From: Aliivibrio sp. S4MY1
GTDB taxonomy: Bacteria; Pseudomonadota; Gammaproteobacteria; Enterobacterales; Vibrionaceae
Length of the DNA: 54,475 nt
Assembly (NCBI RefSeq): GCF_028765545.1
Contig: NZ_JARACP010000022.1
Span: forward strand, 1-54,475
Reading direction: 5' to 3'
Shown: piece after piece, positions 7,384-15,463 of the stretch
Layout of the letters: every line of letters begins with the position of its first letter
Position numbering within the stretch: position 1 is the stretch's first letter
Made by a program: the position numbers and the translations under genes
Notes under the pieces: model-generated
The model's database searches: none
What the model saw: the letters and a program-made list of their open reading frames with translations, nothing else
Told to the model about the DNA's origin: nothing

Positions 7384-7995
7384 TTATAAACATAAAGAAG
7401 AGTACCACACTACTTTACCTAAAATAACGATATCTTGATAATTTTCGTATATTTCATCTACATAATTATTATTGTAACTTTTCAGATTTAACCCGCAATT
7501 ATCTAACGATATTAATTTGACTCGAATTAAATCCTCTTGCCTTATTACATACATAGAACCATCTCTAATTTGAGTTTTTGACCTATCAATTACTAATATA
7601 GATTCATGATTTAACACAGGTTCCATGCTATCGCCATGAGCAGTAATAGCTTCTAAATTAGAAATATTAAAATACTTAAACAACGCTTTAGGTAATGATA
7701 TTGATGTGACATTTTCACAATTGTTGGAAAGACCATTTCCAGCAGAAGCTTTTATATCTTCATAAAATGGTATCTCAATATACTCGCATACATCATCAAT
7801 ATGCCCCACCAACCATTGAACAGAACACTGTAAAACATTAGCTAGCGTAACTAGGTGCTCCCCTTTAGGAGTAGTTTCTTCTCTCTCCCACTGAGAAATT
7901 GCCGATGTAGTTACATGAACTAAATCAGCTAATACTCGCTGGCTATAACCAAGCGATTTTCTTTTTTCTTTAATTCTACGAGATATATCTTTCAT
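7384..7995 (-). CDS. LexA/CI-like repressor (HTH plus S24 peptidase)
   Basis: A 203-residue two-domain repressor. Residues 1-62 are an XRE-type helix-turn-helix (SQRVLADLVHVTTSAISQWE). Residues 75-203 are a LexA-like S24 domain with a candidate cleavage bond Ala85-Gly86 (KASAGNG), nucleophile Ser123 in GDSMEP and general base Lys160 in IRVKLI. All residues needed for RecA-stimulated self-cleavage are present, so the repressor should be inactivated during the SOS response. It is divergent from the small genes leading into the transfer operon, with repeated operator-like sequences between them. It therefore probably controls entry into conjugation, as SetR does for SXT-type elements. No phage structural genes are nearby, so a prophage origin is not supported. 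Confidence 0.9.
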   Translation of the reverse strand: MKDISRRIKEKRKSLGYSQRVLADLVHVTTSAISQWEREETTPKGEHLVTLANVLQCSVQWLVGHIDDVCEYIEIPFYEDIKASAGNGLSNNCENVTSISLPKALFKYFNISNLEAITAHGDSMEPVLNHESILVIDRSKTQIRDGSMYVIRQEDLIRVKLISLDNCGLNLKSYNNNYVDEIYENYQDIVILGKVVWYSSLCL

Positions 7996-8026
7996 TCATA
8001 CATGATAACTTTAAATGATATAAATA

Positions 8027-8084
8027 TTCTTGCGTATCCTTACGAATAAAATATAGAAAACTTTACAAAATTATAGAAAACTTT
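8027..8084. promoter_or_regulatory. operator region between repressor and divergent genes
   Basis: Two 13-bp direct repeats TATAGAAAACTTT start at 8052 and 8072, exactly 20 bp (about two helical turns) apart. An imperfect palindrome ATTCTTGCG...TTACGAAT lies just upstream near 8027-8048. This arrangement suits binding of the S24 repressor dimer and control of both promoters. Confidence 0.55.
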
Positions 8085-8148
8085 TACTATTCCCATTATG
8101 ATCATCCATACAGTCTTTTTACAAGCTGAAAAACCTCAAGGTTATTGA

Positions 8149-8328
8149 ATGAGCAAAAAGAAAGACACCGTAGGTATCCATTTTCAAATGGACAAAATCA
8201 CGAGTGATACGCTTCAAAAAGAAGCAGAAAAAACTGGACGTAGTAAACGGCAAGAAGCCGCTATTCGGCTTGCTGACCATGTCGCCCGTTTTAGTTCAGT
8301 TAATGACTATGAATACATAGAAAGATAA
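8149..8328 (+). CDS. small ribbon-helix-helix protein
   Basis: A 59-residue protein, MSKKKDTVGIHFQMDKITSD continuing with LQKEAEKTGRSKRQEAAIRLADHV. A short strand (VGIHFQMD) followed by two helices separated by GRSKRQEA gives a ribbon-helix-helix pattern like TraY/MobC-type accessory proteins and CopG regulators. AAGG lies seven bases upstream of the ATG. It is the first gene divergent from the S24 repressor and stands upstream of the boxA leader, so it may be a relaxosome component or a transfer regulator; sequence alone cannot separate these. Confidence 0.65.
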   Translation: MSKKKDTVGIHFQMDKITSDTLQKEAEKTGRSKRQEAAIRLADHVARFSSVNDYEYIER

Positions 8329-8359
8329 TTTTTTTATTGTAATTAATCCCACATCGGGA

Positions 8360-8397
8360 TGCTCTTTAACAATCAATGCCAAGGTAGATCATCTACC
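8360..8397 (+). promoter_or_regulatory. boxA plus hairpin: nut-like antitermination leader
   Basis: TGCTCTTTAACAA (8360-8372) is identical to the E. coli rrn boxA. Ten bases later GGTAGAT-C-ATCTACC (8383-8397) forms a tight 7-bp hairpin, giving the boxA-then-boxB order of a lambdoid nut site. It lies upstream of the long transfer operon and downstream of the divergent repressor promoter region. NusB/NusE binding to this RNA would help polymerase read through the following ~18 kb. The motif match is seen directly; the function is inferred. Confidence 0.55.
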
Positions 8398-8570
8398 AGA
8401 CTATTCACGTGTGATACGTCAAGACTCTATTTTTGATGATCGTCGACAAATGCCCGTAATAATTTGTCAGTGTCCAAAGGGCATATCACCCCCTAATTTT
8501 TGGCAGGGTAATCAATAAATCCGATTGATTGTAATGTGAGTGGATTTTCTTTTTTCACAAAGGAAGTAAT

Positions 8571-8732
8571 GTGAAAGCATTTAAAAAAAACAGAGTGGAT
8601 AAAGCAATTCAGTTAGCTGAACATCCCACTTATCGTGCACTGCATTGGTATCGTGATACCAAGGGCAATGTAGTTAAGCGATTTACACCAGTAAAACCTT
8701 ACCAAACCGTAACTAAAAAGGGCATGTTATGA
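8571..8732 (+). CDS. small basic protein with GTG start
   Basis: A 53-residue protein (GTG start; KAFKKNRVDKAIQLAEHPTY...) with AAGGAAG well placed upstream. It is basic, has a helical N-terminus and a strand-turn segment (HWYRDTKGNVVKRF). Its TGA overlaps the ATG of the next small gene (ATGA). Position immediately before virB3 suggests a role in transfer regulation; family not recognised. Confidence 0.5.
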   Translation: MKAFKKNRVDKAIQLAEHPTYRALHWYRDTKGNVVKRFTPVKPYQTVTKKGML

Positions 8733-8866
8733 ACATGACACAAACCGAAATGCGAGAAGGCCATAAACCACGTACTGAACGTGTTGATAAACACGCAAAA
8801 CAACGCATTGATGACAAATGGTATCAGTGGCAATTACGAAAAATTAATGAGAATGCGTTGATGTGA
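8729..8866 (+). CDS. small basic protein
   Basis: A 45-residue, highly charged protein (MNMTQTEMREGHKPRTERVD...) whose ATG overlaps the upstream stop by four bases, indicating coupled translation. Mostly helical with many Lys, Arg and His; no known motif. Likely translated with the gene at 8571 as part of the leader of the transfer operon. Confidence 0.5.
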   Translation: MNMTQTEMREGHKPRTERVDKHAKQRIDDKWYQWQLRKINENALM

Positions 8867-9195
8867 TCACCACCGCCTTGTTTGGGATTTACAAAGCGAT
8901 GCACATAGCATCACAAGCTCACTCAGCGATAAAGACTTGGTTTTAGTGTGTGACAACCACTAAAGAAAAACCGTCTGTTAATGGTCAAACCATTCGTGAA
9001 GCCAACACGTAATAATACACACTCTTTTAATCTATTAGGGGGTATCAGTCTTGTAAGCACGTACAAACAGCAACATCCCTCAACGTGTGGTCTATTGGCA
9101 GTAGGCTAAAAAACAGCAAGCATCCCGAACAACTATATACAGTACCCAAGTATTTATCGCTGAGTGAGTTTTCACCGAATAACGGTAAACACACC
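8867..9195 (+). other. intergenic region before virB3
   Basis: About 330 bases without a convincing gene. The frame leading into virB3 stays open from 9085 but lacks a good start before 9196. No terminator hairpin was seen, consistent with read-through into the VirB genes. Confidence 0.4.
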
Positions 9196-9546
9196 ATGAC
9201 ACCATCAAACCCAAAACTCAAGAACACCACAGTCCTTGATAAACATTCACTCATTATCGGCCTACCCGTTGAAATTCTGGCCATCACCGCGCTCTTTAGT
9301 GTTTTTGGTGTCGGTTTGCTTATTTCATTGGGTGGGCTTTTTTGGGGCTTAATTCTAGGCTCGCTCTGGATAACCCTACTTTTTATACCCATGCGGGCAT
9401 TGCACAAACACGATCCACAAGCATGGAAAGTCTGGATTAATACACTGCAACACGCCTCACTTTCCCCACAAACCATCATTAAAAAAGACATCCGTATCAT
9501 GCAAAAACACCGCGTGACGCCCTTTACTCTCTGGAGAAAAAAATGA
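9196..9546 (+). CDS. virB3: VirB3-like T4SS inner-membrane protein
   Basis: A 116-residue protein from MTPSNPKLKNTTVLDKHSLI. A short polar N-terminus is followed by a long hydrophobic hairpin (about residues 25-65: PVEILAITALFSVFGVGLL, then LFWGLILGSLWITLL) and a polar tail with HKHDPQAWKVW. This is the VirB3/TrbD pattern. VirB3 sits in the inner membrane next to VirB4 and is needed for pilus assembly. The frame extends upstream to 9085, but those residues do not look like a VirB3 N-terminus. The stop overlaps the virB2 start (ATGA). Oddly it precedes virB2; the usual order is virB2-virB3. Confidence 0.75.
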   Translation: MTPSNPKLKNTTVLDKHSLIIGLPVEILAITALFSVFGVGLLISLGGLFWGLILGSLWITLLFIPMRALHKHDPQAWKVWINTLQHASLSPQTIIKKDIRIMQKHRVTPFTLWRKK

Positions 9547-9854
9547 AAACAACCCGATCTATTATTCCCCTGATTTTGTTATTCCCAACCCTTGCTCATG
9601 CTCGCGTCTCTATTGGCTCAGGCGGGGGCGGTCCATTCAGTAAAGTCGCCGATTTCTTCCAAGAAATCGTTGATTTTCTTGGGGGCACAGGCACCTTGTT
9701 CGTGGTCTTTGTTGCCATTTGTGCGGGCATTGGCCTTTGGGTCTTCATCCCAAAACAAGCGGGAACAGCCCTTGGTTGGATTTTTCGAGGCTGTATTGGT
9801 GCCATTGCGTTATTTAGCATGGGCACCGTCATTACTTGGCTACAAAGCTTCTAG
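9543..9854 (+). CDS. virB2: VirB2-like T4SS pilin
   Basis: A 103-residue pilin precursor: signal peptide MKTTRSIIPLILLFPTLAHA, a Gly-rich stretch (SIGSGGGGP), then two hydrophobic helices (TLFVVFVAICAGIGLWVFIP and ALGWIFRGCIGAIALFSMG) joined by a short basic loop KQAGT. This is the VirB2/TraA layout: the mature two-helix subunit is stored in the inner membrane and polymerises into the conjugative pilus. It overlaps virB3 by four bases and lies 12 bases before virB4. Confidence 0.85.
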   Translation: MKTTRSIIPLILLFPTLAHARVSIGSGGGGPFSKVADFFQEIVDFLGGTGTLFVVFVAICAGIGLWVFIPKQAGTALGWIFRGCIGAIALFSMGTVITWLQSF

Positions 9855-9866
9855 GAAAAGACACTC

Positions 9867-12368
9867 ATGGCAGCATTAAATCAATTTATACACACGTTTG
9901 CAGCCATGAACTCCGTGGCCATTACCGATACTGGCAGCGTGATTGGGGTGCTTGAGCTCTCAGGCGTTGAACCTGCAATGTTAAGCAATGAAGACAAATC
10001 ACTCATGACTCGCTTACTTCGCGGTCTTATTCAACGCTTACCGGTTCATGCCACCCTAACGCAATATTATTTTCATCAAAACAATGCCCATGTATCGCTG
10101 TTACCAAGAAACAACCCACGAGCACAATTGGTCTCCACGCGTCGTGCTCACTTCTTAAATCACACGCGAGACATGAACCGCTCTAATTTATATTGGGCAA
10201 TCGAAATCGCCCCATCAAGCGCCCTAAATTCAAAAAAAGGATTGATTGCCTCCTTTTTTCAAGCGCTGGTTGATAAGAACCAACGCCAATTATTACTACT
10301 GGCTTTATCGCATCGTGAATGCAGTTTAATTGAGGAGCGTGAGTTTCTTGCTCAATGTGATGCACTCAACGACACATTAGATAAGCTAGTATTGGGCTTG
10401 AGCTTTCGCTCCTTAACGAATACTCGATTGAATGACGGCTCGTTATTCTTTTTACAAAAAGCCTTAGTGCAACTTTCCCCACGTTATTTACAAGAAAACG
10501 CGGTAGCCCCACGCTCTGATTGGGATAAATATCTGGCCACGGTTGAAGTAACCACCGTGATTGTAGAAGGGGTTCATTATCTTAAAATTGGAGCCGCACA
10601 ACCTGTGTATGCTCGCATTGCGAGCGTGCAAGGGGTTGGTATGGAAACCGTACCAGAAAGCGCGTGGGCCAGTGAGTTAGCCCCTGTATTAGAGAAGGGT
10701 AATTACCTTTTGTTTACCCGCTTTACTCCATTTACCACTCGTGAAAAACACGCCATGGTATCGGCTCGTGAAGGTGAACTCTATCGCTCACAAGTCGCCA
10801 TTTCCGATTTAGTGTTAGGGACTGCCTCGGCGGGCGCGATTAAAGAGAAAATGAACGCCAACCCGCGATTAAAAGAGACCTTGTCAGAGCTTGATACCAT
10901 CGCGCACGATTCAGATAAATACGGCCTATTCAATTCATCCGTGGTTATTTTTGATACCAGTGTGGCCTTGGTTCGTGAGCGCGTTAAGCGATTAAATTCC
11001 GTGCTTGAGAACGCTGAATTTCACTTGCTGTGGGAAAGTATAGGGCTTGTCGGTGCCTATACTCAATTGTTGCTCGGCGCGACATCAAAGGGGCTGCGCA
11101 CCAGTACCATTAATACCACTCAAGCCGCGGCGCTGTCTCTCTTTTATCGCTCAAATGAAGGCTTACCGCTGTGGGATTTTGGTCGTAAAAAAGAAGAAGC
11201 GGTGTACATCTTAGAGGGGGATGACGGGGTTCCGTTTCACTATACCCCGTTTGTCGGTGATAAATGCTTGGTCATTGGGGTCGGTCCAACGCGAAGCGGT
11301 AAAACCTTCTTAAAAAACTGCATCGCTACCCATTTTTCAAAACTCGGCGGCATGTATTGCGCCATGGACATAGACCAAGGCTCTGAGCCTGTGGCTCGGT
11401 TCTTCAAAGAAGATGGCGCCATTTTTCGATTAAGCGATACCCAAACCACCGATGGCTTTAATCCCTTCATGATGGCCTCGGGGCCAGAAGATGACGCTTT
11501 TCATCGTCACATGATGGGCCTTATTCGTTTGATGCTACAAGAGAATGATGCGGTTGAGTTGCAAACCTTAACCTCGGATGAGCAAGCGCAGCTTGACCAT
11601 GCCATCTTAACCACCATGTCACAAGAAACGCCTGAATTGAAAAACTTCTCTGCCATGCTCGGACAATGCAGTCCATCAGTGCATAAGAAACTCGCGTATT
11701 TCAAGCGAGGCGGGTTATATGGCAACTTATTTGATAACGATGTAGATGCGATTGGGGTATTAGATAAACCGTTTTCTGTCTACAACACTGAAGGGGTCAA
11801 AGATTACCCAAAGCTCGCCACCTTAGTGAATACTGAATTATTTTTTAGGGCGGTTCGCTTATTTGAAAACCCACTCCATCGTGAGCGAGCGAAGTTTCTT
11901 GAAGTGGATGAGTGTCAATATGTTCTGTCACAAAAAGGGGCGGCTGAATTTTTGATTAAAAAAGCCAGAACGTGGTTTAAGCACGGGGGCGGAATGGGCT
12001 TTTGGACTCAATCCCCTAAACACTATTCAGCACTTGAGGAATGGTCAACGCTGCGAAGCGCCGCAACCACCTTCATTTTCATGAGCGACAAGGAAATGGA
12101 AGAGCAAGAATATAAAGACGCCTTTCCGTTTTTGACTAGCCATGAATGCGACATCATCTTGAACCTCATCCCACGAAAACAAGCGTTCATCAAACAAATG
12201 GACATTGGTGTGGCCAAAATCGTCAATCTTCATGTAGAGCCTGAGCAATACGTTATTGCTACTTCAAGACCTCATGAAGCCGCTCTTGCACAACGTATCT
12301 ACGGTGAAGAAAGTGACATTGATGTAGCTATCGATCGCATTGTGAATGAACTCGGATTAAGGAAATAA
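9867..12368 (+). CDS. virB4: VirB4-like T4SS ATPase
   Basis: An 833-residue ATPase of the CagE/TrbE/VirB4 family. The Walker A motif GPTRSGKTF lies near residue 475, and the Walker B region FLEVDECQYVL near 680. The N-terminal domain (about 1-400) has the membrane/VirB3-interacting region, and the C-terminal RecA-like domain includes GGMGFWTQSP. It powers pilus biogenesis and substrate transfer from the inner membrane. Length is typical. It is followed two bases later by a small secreted-protein gene. Confidence 0.95.
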   Translation: MAALNQFIHTFAAMNSVAITDTGSVIGVLELSGVEPAMLSNEDKSLMTRLLRGLIQRLPVHATLTQYYFHQNNAHVSLLPRNNPRAQLVSTRRAHFLNHTRDMNRSNLYWAIEIAPSSALNSKKGLIASFFQALVDKNQRQLLLLALSHRECSLIEEREFLAQCDALNDTLDKLVLGLSFRSLTNTRLNDGSLFFLQKALVQLSPRYLQENAVAPRSDWDKYLATVEVTTVIVEGVHYLKIGAAQPVYARIASVQGVGMETVPESAWASELAPVLEKGNYLLFTRFTPFTTREKHAMVSAREGELYRSQVAISDLVLGTASAGAIKEKMNANPRLKETLSELDTIAHDSDKYGLFNSSVVIFDTSVALVRERVKRLNSVLENAEFHLLWESIGLVGAYTQLLLGATSKGLRTSTINTTQAAALSLFYRSNEGLPLWDFGRKKEEAVYILEGDDGVPFHYTPFVGDKCLVIGVGPTRSGKTFLKNCIATHFSKLGGMYCAMDIDQGSEPVARFFKEDGAIFRLSDTQTTDGFNPFMMASGPEDDAFHRHMMGLIRLMLQENDAVELQTLTSDEQAQLDHAILTTMSQETPELKNFSAMLGQCSPSVHKKLAYFKRGGLYGNLFDNDVDAIGVLDKPFSVYNTEGVKDYPKLATLVNTELFFRAVRLFENPLHRERAKFLEVDECQYVLSQKGAAEFLIKKARTWFKHGGGMGFWTQSPKHYSALEEWSTLRSAATTFIFMSDKEMEEQEYKDAFPFLTSHECDIILNLIPRKQAFIKQMDIGVAKIVNLHVEPEQYVIATSRPHEAALAQRIYGEESDIDVAIDRIVNELGLRK

Positions 12369-12369
12369 C

Positions 12370-12609
12370 ATGATAAAAAAAACACTGTGCATGATATTAC
12401 TTATCACCACACTCCCGACTCATTCCGTCGTTTTAACGCCGATGGCAATATCTATATTAGTAACACTTTCTGACTATCAAAAAGCTTTGTATTTGCAATG
12501 TGCCAGTAAGACAGAAATGACCGCTGAAGAAATCATCACCTGTGAAAAGCTAAAAAAGGAAGTGTCATTACTCCAAATAAAACTCAGTCCTTTACCTAGA
12601 TCGGATTAA
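12370..12609 (+). CDS. small secreted protein of the T4SS operon
   Basis: A 79-residue protein with a signal peptide (MIKKTLCMILLITTLPTHSV) and a short helical mature part with two cysteines (LQCAS, ITCEKL). No lipobox is present, so it is probably periplasmic. The sequence around its start, TCGGATTAAGGAAATA before the ATG, is repeated almost exactly before virB5 at 12600, suggesting local duplication. Genes at this site in other T4SS loci often encode entry-exclusion or chaperone-like proteins, but no such family was recognised. Confidence 0.6.
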   Translation: MIKKTLCMILLITTLPTHSVVLTPMAISILVTLSDYQKALYLQCASKTEMTAEEIITCEKLKKEVSLLQIKLSPLPRSD

Positions 12610-12618
12610 GGAAATAGC

Positions 12619-13419
12619 ATGAACTTTTATACGACAAAGAAAAAAGTCCTGGTATTAATAATAAGCGGCTGCTTATCCTTTAAGGCCGTTGGCTCTGGCT
12701 TTCCCGTGGTTGATATTGCGGGATTAGTTCAAGCGGTAACTCAATACAGTCAACTCATTCAAGAATACGAGCAAATTCTTAAGCAAACAGGACTTAACAC
12801 TGACCAACTGCTTACGGCCATTGACCAATACACCCAAACCTTAAGGGAGTATCAAGTTCTGCTCAATCAAGTGGAATCACTAAAAAATAAACTTGATAGA
12901 AAAGATTACATGGCCATCAGTCGAGACATGAACCGCTTGTATGAAAACCATTTGTTAGATACGGAGGTTCCTCAGACATTGGAATTATCTCGCCGTCAGG
13001 CGGATTTTGGTACTCGTGATGACATGAATACCTTAGCAACGGATGCACTCAGTTACGTTCCGCAAGATTTAAGCTATTCGTATAACTTAGCCAATAACGC
13101 GAATAATGAATCCAAAGAGCGAGAATATTATCGGGAGCTAAATAAACAAAGTCGTGCCGACATCGACCATCTGGATGAGCAACGATTGAGCTTAGGCTCT
13201 CAAAGTGAGTTAGCGACCTTGCAATTGATTGTTGAGCAAAACCAAATATTGATTGACCAAATCGCGATAAGCAATGAAATGAAACTGGCTTCCATGAGCT
13301 CCAGCAATATGGCCAATCAATCCGCTCAAATTGAATTACGCTCAAAGCTCAAACGCCTAGAGCGAATGAAAAGAGCCAAAGAGCAAGGCATTATCATTGA
13401 TGAAAGGCCATTGCGATGA
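12619..13419 (+). CDS. virB5: VirB5-like minor pilin
   Basis: A 266-residue exported protein. A hydrophobic leader (KKVLVLIISGCLSFKAVGSG) precedes long helices, including YSQLIQEYEQILKQTG and LREYQVLLNQVESLKNKL, and a basic C-terminus. The helical-bundle pattern and operon position between virB4 and virB6 match VirB5/TrbJ proteins, which sit at the pilus tip. A good AAGGAAA site precedes the ATG, and the stop overlaps virB6 by four bases. Confidence 0.8.
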   Translation: MNFYTTKKKVLVLIISGCLSFKAVGSGFPVVDIAGLVQAVTQYSQLIQEYEQILKQTGLNTDQLLTAIDQYTQTLREYQVLLNQVESLKNKLDRKDYMAISRDMNRLYENHLLDTEVPQTLELSRRQADFGTRDDMNTLATDALSYVPQDLSYSYNLANNANNESKEREYYRELNKQSRADIDHLDEQRLSLGSQSELATLQLIVEQNQILIDQIAISNEMKLASMSSSNMANQSAQIELRSKLKRLERMKRAKEQGIIIDERPLR

Positions 13420-14327
13420 GTGCAAGTAATACGTTTAGAGACGTATTTTCACAGTCGATCACTCGATTTGTAGACATGCTGATTAATAACGGGGATATTT
13501 CTTGGTTTGCTACCGCAATTTTAGTGGTGTTGTTTGTCATTCTTTATTTTACCGAAGTCGCAAAATACATGTTAATCGGCATCGATAAAGAAAGTATCAT
13601 CCAATCCACGCTCATGGTTTTTGCAACCTTGCTTATCATCGCAAGCTACCAACTCTTGTTTGATAATTTGCATGTTCTTTTTGATGAAATTGGACTCTCT
13701 ATTCAAGAAGCGGCGACGGGAAAACGAGATCCCTTTTATCTTTTTAATTGGGTTACGTATTCACTCACCACCATGTATAACGAAGACGTTTCCTTTTGGA
13801 GTATGCCCGTTGGAGACGTCATTTATGCGGGACTCTGGTATCTTGTGGCCATTGCTTTGCAATTGGTCATGTTCCTTATTAGCTCATGGGCGGTTTGGAC
13901 ATTATCGTTAGCAAAAATACTCGGTGTTCTGTTCATTCCATTACTTATTCACCCCTCGACTCGCAACCTATTTGATGGTTGGTTCAAGTTTACCCTTGGC
14001 AGTTTGATGTTATTAATTGTATTAAGAGCAACAGGTGCCATTTCAGCCTTAGCCATTCAAGCCCAATTCCAATCCATCGGATTAATGGTGTGTGGTGACG
14101 CATTGAACTTCTCATCTTGTAATGGCGTTGATAGATTGCAAAACACCACCATGATGGGGGCTGATTTCATTGATTTAATCGTCACAGGTCTCATGGCTAT
14201 TTTATTAATTGGATCGTCAATTGGACTCACCGCTGCACTGGTGGGTGGTATAGAATCACCAAGTCGAGCCGCCTCTTCTGGTGCGTCTAAAGCCGCATCA
14301 GTGATTGGTAAAAACTTTTTAAAATAA
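13416..14327 (+). CDS. virB6: VirB6-like polytopic membrane protein
   Basis: A 303-residue protein with at least five hydrophobic segments: about 27-46 (WFATAILVVLFVILYFTEV), 58-75, 150-170, 180-215 and 255-280. The central conserved Trp-containing region WAVWTLSLAKILGVLFIPLL is typical of VirB6/TrbL, the inner-membrane channel component of the T4SS. The C-terminus is rich in Ala and Ser (SRAASSGASKAAS). It starts within the ATGA overlap with virB5. Confidence 0.85.
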   Translation: MSASNTFRDVFSQSITRFVDMLINNGDISWFATAILVVLFVILYFTEVAKYMLIGIDKESIIQSTLMVFATLLIIASYQLLFDNLHVLFDEIGLSIQEAATGKRDPFYLFNWVTYSLTTMYNEDVSFWSMPVGDVIYAGLWYLVAIALQLVMFLISSWAVWTLSLAKILGVLFIPLLIHPSTRNLFDGWFKFTLGSLMLLIVLRATGAISALAIQAQFQSIGLMVCGDALNFSSCNGVDRLQNTTMMGADFIDLIVTGLMAILLIGSSIGLTAALVGGIESPSRAASSGASKAASVIGKNFLK

Positions 14328-14336
14328 GGAAACAAC

Positions 14337-14720
14337 ATGCTTAATAACATCAACAAAAAAGAGCTTTTGACCACGGTCTTACAACTAATCGGGCTCGCGG
14401 TGACTATTCTCATCATCATGATGATTGGCCAGCTCTCTCAATTAACTCAAAGTCACTCGGATATGTATTTGCACACTCACGATGGTTGGAAAAACGCAGC
14501 CCCTGAAAATGCGGCGCTGATTGTTGCATATCGTGAGGAATGCATTGATAAAAACAAAGCCTCTAAGCAACCGCTTGTTGATAAAGAAGCCGAAGTAAAT
14601 TGTGCCAAGAAAATGGGCGTCTACCCGCTGTATCGTCAACTGCAAGACCACCCAACATTAAACGCACAATGGCCATTGAAACTCTTTATTAATGACATCA
14701 CCGTCACCAATGCTATCTAG
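14337..14720 (+). CDS. single-pass membrane protein between virB6 and virB8
   Basis: A 127-residue protein with a hydrophobic segment at about 12-32 (LQLIGLAVTILIIMMIG) and a periplasmic-type domain with two cysteines (EECIDKN, VNCAKKM). It occupies the place of virB7 but has no lipobox, so it is not a standard VirB7 lipoprotein. AAGGAAA precedes the ATG. A T4SS accessory role is inferred from position only. Confidence 0.65.
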   Translation: MLNNINKKELLTTVLQLIGLAVTILIIMMIGQLSQLTQSHSDMYLHTHDGWKNAAPENAALIVAYREECIDKNKASKQPLVDKEAEVNCAKKMGVYPLYRQLQDHPTLNAQWPLKLFINDITVTNAI

Positions 14721-14729
14721 GAGTATGTT

Positions 14730-15458
14730 ATGCCATCCAGTATCGTCATTGATACGCCATCGGGGGCTGAAGCCCTCGATAATGAGCTAAAGCAACGCGC
14801 CGCCCTTCGCGCTGAACGCAATCGATGGTTCGCCATCTGTTTATCCTTAGTGGTCGTGGTCTTTTTCTCCCTTGCCTTTGCGTGGTTTGCCTTTTTAAAG
14901 GCAAACAACAACAAAGAAATTGTGTATGTCAAACTCGCCCCCAACGGCTCATGGTCCGTTGTGGATTACCAACCCCAAGACGCACAGCTCTACTTTAAAA
15001 CCACCATCGACAGCCTCCTTTCTCGCTACGCCAGCCTACGTTATCAAGTCAATCCAAGCACCATCGCCACCGATTGGGGCGACGCCAGTCTCCTTATGGG
15101 GGCGGATTTGCGTGATGACTTTGTTTCCCCTCGCGGATTTAACGCCAAAGAGAAAGCGGCCAAGATAGTCACCAGTCGAGATAACGTCACGATTGAGTTT
15201 CGTAACATCGAGCACTACGACCAAATCAATGCCATCAGCGCCGATGGCATTGAGAACAACGTGATACGCAGCAACGTGTATTTCACTCGCACCTCTAAAA
15301 CCATGGGCCGAACCACGCCCCCTGAAAAATTGGTATTAAGTCTTCAATGGCAACTCATGGATAAATTTGAGTTAGCCGAGCAAAGCATGGATTTTTTACG
15401 TATCAATCCGATAGGTATTCAAGTCCTCTCTCAACAACTCAATATCGAACGTGAGTAA
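14730..15458 (+). CDS. virB8: VirB8-like T4SS protein
   Basis: A 242-residue bitopic protein: a cytoplasmic N-terminus, a single transmembrane helix at about 35-58 (WFAICLSLVVVVFFSLAFAW) and a periplasmic NTF2-like domain with segments such as FNAKEKAAKIVTS and VYFTRTSKT. VirB8 nucleates assembly of the inner-membrane complex with VirB9 and VirB10. TAGGAG precedes the ATG. Shares its operon with virB9 five bases downstream. Confidence 0.85.
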   Translation: MPSSIVIDTPSGAEALDNELKQRAALRAERNRWFAICLSLVVVVFFSLAFAWFAFLKANNNKEIVYVKLAPNGSWSVVDYQPQDAQLYFKTTIDSLLSRYASLRYQVNPSTIATDWGDASLLMGADLRDDFVSPRGFNAKEKAAKIVTSRDNVTIEFRNIEHYDQINAISADGIENNVIRSNVYFTRTSKTMGRTTPPEKLVLSLQWQLMDKFELAEQSMDFLRINPIGIQVLSQQLNIERE

Positions 15459-15463
15459 CCCTT

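Noticed and set aside
7384-7995. Prophage based on the CI-like repressor
   Set aside because: No phage structural, lysis or integrase genes in the window; the context is conjugation.
12370-12609. VirB7 or entry-exclusion lipoprotein
   Set aside because: Signal peptide present but no lipobox Cys, so the call was kept as an unknown secreted protein.
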